A DNA stretch of 16,767 nt from Solirubrobacterales bacterium (GTDB lineage: Bacteria; Actinomycetota; Thermoleophilia; Solirubrobacterales; Solirubrobacteraceae). The number at the start of each line of letters is the position of its first letter. The stretch's first letter is position 1. Below, piece after piece: positions 13,311-16,767 of the stretch. The translations under genes and the position numbers were made by a program. The notes beneath the pieces were generated by a model that had not been told where the DNA came from, ran no database searches, and saw only the letters and a list, made by a program, of their open reading frames with translations. The stretch covers positions 1 to 16,767 of the forward strand of contig JACRMD010000051.1 of the NCBI GenBank assembly GCA_016215085.1. Reading direction: 5' to 3'.

Positions 13311-13854
13311 CGGCGGTCACCGTCCCGCTGTTGGAGACCTCCACCTTGAGGGCCCGGGCCTCCCAGGAGGTCGGCGAGGGGTACTCGACGGGCGGCCCGT
13401 TCGGCGCCCACGGGGCCAGCGGGTGGTTCGCGGGGATGCTGGCGATCACGTAGCCGTCGGGGCTGTGGCCGCCGCCGCCGGTGGCGGCCTCGCCGGGCAG
13501 GCAGTCGGTGCGCTGGACCCCGTGGCCGGAGGAGGTGCGGACGATGAGGCGCGTCGCGCCGGGGTCGCCCTTCGGGCCGATCGGGCCTGCCACGCCCTGC
13601 GGGCCCGCGGGCAGCTGCCCGGCCTTGAAGTCGGCGGCGAGCAGCGTGTGGTCGGCGACCTTCGCCGTGTCGACCGCGTTGGCGGCCAGGTCCGCCCGGT
13701 GGACAGCGCCGTTCTTGATGGCGTTGGAGGTCACGCTGTCCTTGGCGAGGCGCGCGACCGAGTACGAGGTCCCGCCCAGCGCCACGAACAGGGCGGTGAG
13801 CGCGACGGCCATCGCGGGCGACGGCCAGTGGAGGTGGCGGCGGACGACGCGCAT
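13264..13854 (-). CDS. Exported protein with RADL-type repeats and collagen-like stretch
   Basis: A 196-residue protein. A basic start (MRVVRRHLHW) is followed by a hydrophobic segment (13-32, MAVALTALFVALGGTSYSVA) that is a signal anchor or signal peptide. Next come SVTSNAIKNGAVHRADLAAN and VADHTLLAADFKAGQLP, a collagen-like run GPQGVAGPIGPKGDPG (84-99), and a C-terminal domain with Cys118 and Cys193 that could form a disulfide. Proteins with this leader and this SV.S..IK.G.V...DL pattern are, as I recall, abundant in Thermoleophilia; their function is unknown and is presumably at the cell surface. GAGGAG lies 7 nt before ATG 13854, so the much longer open frame upstream is a shadow. Confidence 0.82.
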   Translation of the reverse strand: MRVVRRHLHWPSPAMAVALTALFVALGGTSYSVARLAKDSVTSNAIKNGAVHRADLAANAVDTAKVADHTLLAADFKAGQLPAGPQGVAGPIGPKGDPGATRLIVRTSSGHGVQRTDCLPGEAATGGGGHSPDGYVIASIPANHPLAPWAPNGPPVEYPSPTSWEARALKVEVSNSGTVTAVRDADVTTWVVCAAP

Positions 13855-13980
13855 GGCGATCTCCTCGGCGAGATGACGGTGCGACGAGCATGCGCCTGCG
13901 GACGGCTGGGCCGCATCCGTGGGGAGTACGTGCCGATTGCCTCGAAGTACGGACCTCGGAGAACCACGGAGGGGTGGAAC

Positions 13981-14239
13981 ATGCACGACGGCTGGGGCGC
14001 GGGGATGCTGCTGCTCCTGGGCGCGATCGTGCTCGGGATCGTCTGGTGGAAGCAGGGAGGCCGCGCGCGGGCCGTCGCGGGCGGACGGCGGGGGCGAGAC
14101 ACGGGAGACCCCGGTGGAGATCCTCGAGCGGCGCTTCGCCGAAGGGGAGATCACCGCCGAGGAGTACCGGTCGCGCCAGCAGGTGCTCGACGGCGACGAG
14201 ACGCCGACGGCGTCCGCCACCGGAGGGGGCGCCCGCTGA
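13981..14239 (+). pseudogene. Small membrane protein with SHOCT domain, frameshifted
   Basis: ATG 13981 follows GGAGGGG and starts MHDGWGAGMLLLLGAIVLG, then IVWWKQGGRARA, a single membrane helix with an aromatic end. The matching C-terminus, a SHOCT domain (TPVEILERRFAEGEITAEEY, then RSRQQVLDG), is in the next frame, ending at TGA 14237-14239. The two halves form the usual layout of short membrane-SHOCT proteins (about 85 residues) if one base is removed between about 14075 and 14100, most simply from the five-G run 14090-14094. It could be a sequencing error or a real inactivation. The function of SHOCT proteins is mostly unknown (oligomerisation has been suggested). Confidence 0.65.
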
Positions 14240-14252
14240 GCTTCGCCGCGTG

Positions 14253-14573
14253 TCAGCTCCCGCGCGCGGCGCGCTCGACGGCCGCGACGACCCACGCATC
14301 CGGCGGCGTCCCGCGCAGCCCGTCGTCGGTCGCGTAGAGGCGGCACTTCAGGCCGTAGTCGTCGCGCTCGGCGGACCCGGGGTCGACGTCGACGCCGTCG
14401 ATGCGCAGCGTCGGCGAGCCGAGGAAGCGCTCGGCCTGCGCGGCCGCATCGGACTCCACGCGGCGCTGCTCGACGGGGACGTCGACGCCCGCCCGCTCCA
14501 GCAGTCCCCGGAGGTGCGGCAGGAACGCCTCGTGGCCCGGGCACCCCTCGAAGTACAACAACTCGATGCGCAC
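14253..14573 (-). CDS. Small thioredoxin-like protein
   Basis: A 106-residue protein starting at GTG. It begins MRIELLYFEGCPGHEAFLPH, a beta strand followed by a single cysteine where thioredoxins have CxxC, and continues with FLGSPTLRIDGVDVDP, matching the cis-proline strand (SPT) of the fold. A second cysteine follows in GLKCRLY. This pattern occurs in thioredoxin-like proteins annotated as alkylmercury-lyase-related, but no metal or mercury genes are nearby. The start is 8 nt after the stop of the universal stress protein gene, so the two are probably cotranscribed. The redox role is inferred. Confidence 0.7.
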   Translation of the reverse strand: MRIELLYFEGCPGHEAFLPHLRGLLERAGVDVPVEQRRVESDAAAQAERFLGSPTLRIDGVDVDPGSAERDDYGLKCRLYATDDGLRGTPPDAWVVAAVERAARGS

Positions 14574-14581
14574 GGCGCGGC

Positions 14582-15061
14582 TCAGGGCTCGTCGGCCGGG
14601 TGCACGACGAGCACCGGGCGCCGGCAGTGGTGCACGACGGCGTTGGAGACGCCGCCGAGGACCGCGGACCGCAGCGCCGAGCGCCCGCGCGAGCCGACCA
14701 CGACGGCACGCGGCTCCGTGTCGTGCGCGAAGCGGACGAGGGCGGTCCAGACCGAGCCGTCGGCGCCCAGCGTCCGCGGCGAGGCGTCGAGGCCGGCCGC
14801 GCGTGCGAGCTCGCAGCCCTCCTCGGCGACCCGCGCCGCCTCGCCCTCCGCGGCCGCGTTGAGCTGGTCGACCGCCTCGGTGATGATCGCGTCGGGCATG
14901 GCGGCGCGTGCCACGCCGGCCGCCTCGGCGAGCGACCGCCAGACCGTCGCGACGACGGCACGGCCCCGCGGGAAGACGAGGCCGGCCTGGGCGATCGCGT
15001 TGCGCGCGGCGTCGGAGCCGTCGTAGGCGATGAGGATGGTGCCGGCGTCGTGGTCGGTCAT
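14582..15061 (-). CDS. Universal stress protein, UspA family
   Basis: A 159-residue single-domain Usp. The N-terminus TILIAYDGSDAARNAIAQAG has the conserved Asp of strand 1. The C-terminal ATP-binding motif G-2x-G-9x-G is visible in VVVGSRGRSALRSAVLGGVS, followed by NAVVHHCRRPVLVV. It probably binds ATP and modulates stress responses; the partner is not known. It heads a two-gene operon with the thioredoxin-like protein. Confidence 0.9.
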   Translation of the reverse strand: MTDHDAGTILIAYDGSDAARNAIAQAGLVFPRGRAVVATVWRSLAEAAGVARAAMPDAIITEAVDQLNAAAEGEAARVAEEGCELARAAGLDASPRTLGADGSVWTALVRFAHDTEPRAVVVGSRGRSALRSAVLGGVSNAVVHHCRRPVLVVHPADEP

Positions 15062-15117
15062 GTTCCCCGTGATCTTGCCCGCTCGCGGCGCGCGCGGTCG
15101 AGCGACGGCGCGCGTGC

Positions 15118-15159
15118 GTCTTAAGACGATGGGCCCATTGCCCGCGGGTCCGCGGACCC
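15118..15159. promoter_or_regulatory. Two short perfect palindromes in the intergenic region
   Basis: GTCTTAAGAC (15118-15127) and GGGTCCGCGGACCC (15146-15159) lie in the 200-bp gap between the divergent stress-protein and histidine-kinase genes. Either could be an operator for one of them. GC-rich DNA yields such palindromes by chance, so this is weak. Confidence 0.25.
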
Positions 15160-15261
15160 CCGATCCTGTGCGGGGTGCGGCGCCCTTCGCGGACGAACTA
15201 CGGAGCCTCCGCCGGGGTCGCTCCGGATGCCGGGGCGCCGTCGGCGCGGTTTGCTGACCCC

Positions 15262-16608
15262 GTGAAGGTCGCCAGGCGTGCGCGTGCGCGAGGGCGAGGG
15301 ACGGGCCCGCGAGGCCGTCGTCCGTCGCCCGTCGTGCAGTTCGCGGCGTCGGGTCTCCTCGCGCTCGTCGTGGTCGCCATCGCGGCGGGCCTGGTCTTCA
15401 ACGACGCCAGCCGCGACGAGTCCGAACGCGACGCGCGCGACCTGACCCGCGCGCTCGCGGTGGCCGGCGTGGAGCCGAGCCTGACGCCGGAGCTGCTGGC
15501 GGAGGACCGGCAGGCGGTCGAGGCGTTCGACCGGTTCGTCCGGCGCAGGATCCTGCAGGACGGCATCGTGCGCGTGAAGCTGTGGACGGCGGACGGGCGC
15601 ATCGTCTACTCCGACGAGCGCCGGCTGATCGGCTCGCGGTACCGGCTGGCGGCGGACGATCGCGCGGTGCTGCGGACCGACGAGGTCGAGGCGGAGGCCA
15701 GCGACCTCACGCGGCCGGAGAACCGCTTCGAGCGGCCGTACGGGGAGCTGGTCGAGGTCTACACGGGCGTGCGGGCCCCGGGCGGCCAGCCGCTGCTGTT
15801 CGAGGCCTACATGCGGGGCAGCGACCTGAGCGCCAGCTCCGATCGCGTCTGGCGCCAGTTCGCGCCGCTGCTGGTCGTCGCGCTGCTGCTGCTGTGGCTC
15901 GTGCAGATCCCGCTGGCGCGCTCCCTGCGCGACCGTCTGCGCGCCAGCCAGGAGGAGCGCGAGCGGCTGCTGCTGCACGCGCTCGACGCGTCCAACACCG
16001 AGCGCCGGCGGATCGCCGCCGACCTCCACGACGGCGTCGTCCAGGACCTCGCGGGCACGGCGCTGTCGCTGTCGGTCGCCGCCGAGCGCTCGGAGTCGTC
16101 GTCGCGCGGCGAGATGATGGCGTCGCTGCGCAACGGCGCCGAGCAGACGCGCCAGAGCATGCGGCAGCTGCGCTCGCTGCTGGTCGAGATCTACCCGCCG
16201 AACCTCCACACCGCCGGCCTGGAGTCGGCGCTCGAGGACCTCCTCGCCCAGCTGACCGCCCGCGGCGTCGACGCGCGCCTGGACGAGGCCGGCCCGCCGG
16301 TCGAGCTGTCGCGCGAGACCGAGCAGATCCTGTTCCGCACCGCCCAGGAGGCGCTGCGCAACGTCGCCGAGCACGCCGACGCGCGCCACGCCCGCGTGCT
16401 GCTCGAGCGCCCGGACGGCACGGTCCGGCTGTCGATCGAGGACGACGGGCGCGGCTTCACGGCCGAGGCGCTCGCGCGGCGCCGCGCCGAGGACCACCTC
16501 GGCCTCGCGCTGCTGGCGGACCGGGCCGCCGACGTCGGCGGCCGCCTCGACGTCGACTCCGACCCGGGGCGCGGGACCCGGGTCGTCCTGGAGGCGCCGG
16601 TCGCATGA
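15262..16608 (+). CDS. Membrane sensor histidine kinase, NarL/LiaS type
   Basis: A 448-residue kinase from GTG 15262; the frame is open further upstream but reads poorly there. A basic leader is followed by membrane helix 1 (about 24-46), an extracellular sensor region of about 150 residues (47-199) and helix 2 (about 200-218). Then comes the HisKA_3 dimerisation domain with phospho-acceptor His256 in IAADLHDGVVQDLAGTALSL, and a HATPase domain (N box QEALRNVAEHA, G1 DDGRGF, G2 GRGTRV). It autophosphorylates on a signal that cannot be read from the sequence and passes phosphate to the regulator that overlaps its stop by 4 bp (ATGA). Confidence 0.9.
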   Translation: MKVARRARARGRGTGPRGRRPSPVVQFAASGLLALVVVAIAAGLVFNDASRDESERDARDLTRALAVAGVEPSLTPELLAEDRQAVEAFDRFVRRRILQDGIVRVKLWTADGRIVYSDERRLIGSRYRLAADDRAVLRTDEVEAEASDLTRPENRFERPYGELVEVYTGVRAPGGQPLLFEAYMRGSDLSASSDRVWRQFAPLLVVALLLLWLVQIPLARSLRDRLRASQEERERLLLHALDASNTERRRIAADLHDGVVQDLAGTALSLSVAAERSESSSRGEMMASLRNGAEQTRQSMRQLRSLLVEIYPPNLHTAGLESALEDLLAQLTARGVDARLDEAGPPVELSRETEQILFRTAQEALRNVAEHADARHARVLLERPDGTVRLSIEDDGRGFTAEALARRRAEDHLGLALLADRAADVGGRLDVDSDPGRGTRVVLEAPVA

Positions 16609-16767
16609 TCCGCGTCCTGGTGGTCGGCGACCACGCCGTCGTGCGCGCCGGCCTCGTCCAGCTCGCCGACGCCGCCGCCGACATCGAGGTCTGCTGCACC
16701 GCCGAGAACGGCGAGCTCGGCGTCGCGGCCGCCGTCGAGCGGCACCCCGACGTGGTGCTCATGGACC
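16605..16767 (+). CDS. Response regulator, NarL/LuxR family, partial (window end)
   Basis: The first 54 residues of a receiver domain: MIRVLVVGDHAVVRAGLVQL at the start, and PDVVLMD at the window end, where the final Asp is the phospho-acceptor. The usual acidic pair of the receiver (DDH) reads GDH here, so one Mg-binding carboxylate is replaced by glycine; GAC and GGC differ by a single base. A C-terminal LuxR-type helix-turn-helix is expected outside the window. It is translationally coupled to the kinase. Confidence 0.88.
   Translation, partial: MIRVLVVGDHAVVRAGLVQLADAAADIEVCCTAENGELGVAAAVERHPDVVLMD

Noticed and set aside
1..16767. CRISPR array, toxin-antitoxin pair or phage defence system
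   Set aside because: There are no regularly spaced repeats, no Cas, nuclease or toxin-like proteins, and no paired small genes of that kind.

Overview
The window is very GC-rich, densely coded DNA with ATG/GTG starts, 1-4 bp start/stop overlaps and apparently leaderless promoters, which points to an actinobacterium. One protein (13264-13854, minus) has the layout I associate with Thermoleophilia/Solirubrobacterales: an ALFVALGGTSY membrane leader, RADL-type repeats and a short collagen-like run. I therefore infer a Solirubrobacter/Conexibacter-type organism. No ribosomal RNA or complete tRNA is present to confirm this.

Left part (1-2427): decayed accessory DNA. It holds a fragment of an unknown gene, a perfect 12+2+12 palindrome, one intact minus-strand gene for a DNA-binding-like protein with a histone-like basic tail, a broken plus-strand remnant that resembles a conjugation membrane protein, and two further palindromic structures without an obvious intact gene.

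Centre (2428-11484): a meta-cleavage aromatic catabolic cluster of the mhp type. A short-chain dehydrogenase (minus) diverges from an MhpA-like flavin hydroxylase (plus). After a reversed TetR regulator and GGDEF diguanylate cyclase come, all plus and nearly all overlapping: MhpC-like C-C hydrolase, a glyoxalase-fold extradiol dioxygenase, 2-keto-4-pentenoate hydratase, acylating acetaldehyde dehydrogenase, 4-hydroxy-2-oxovalerate aldolase and a DoxX-like membrane protein. Together they would hydroxylate a phenolic acid (for example a 3-hydroxyphenylpropanoate-like compound), open the ring, hydrolyse the product, and convert the dienoate to pyruvate and acetyl-CoA. The two catabolic promoters share a 20-bp motif overlapping a TTGACA -35 box and the same TAGCGT -10 box 6-8 nt before the start codon, so they are probably controlled together by the TetR protein. 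The dioxygenase is broken: an internal stretch holding the second iron-ligand histidine is missing and the frame changes.

Right part (11485-16767): a DGPF/YCII protein with its ECF42-type sigma factor, a secreted collagen-like protein, a SHOCT-domain membrane protein with a frameshift, a universal stress protein followed by a small thioredoxin-like protein, and a NarL-type histidine kinase/response regulator pair cut by the window end. Several reading-frame breaks (dioxygenase, diguanylate cyclase N-terminus, SHOCT protein, conjugation remnant) may be real decay or sequencing/assembly error.
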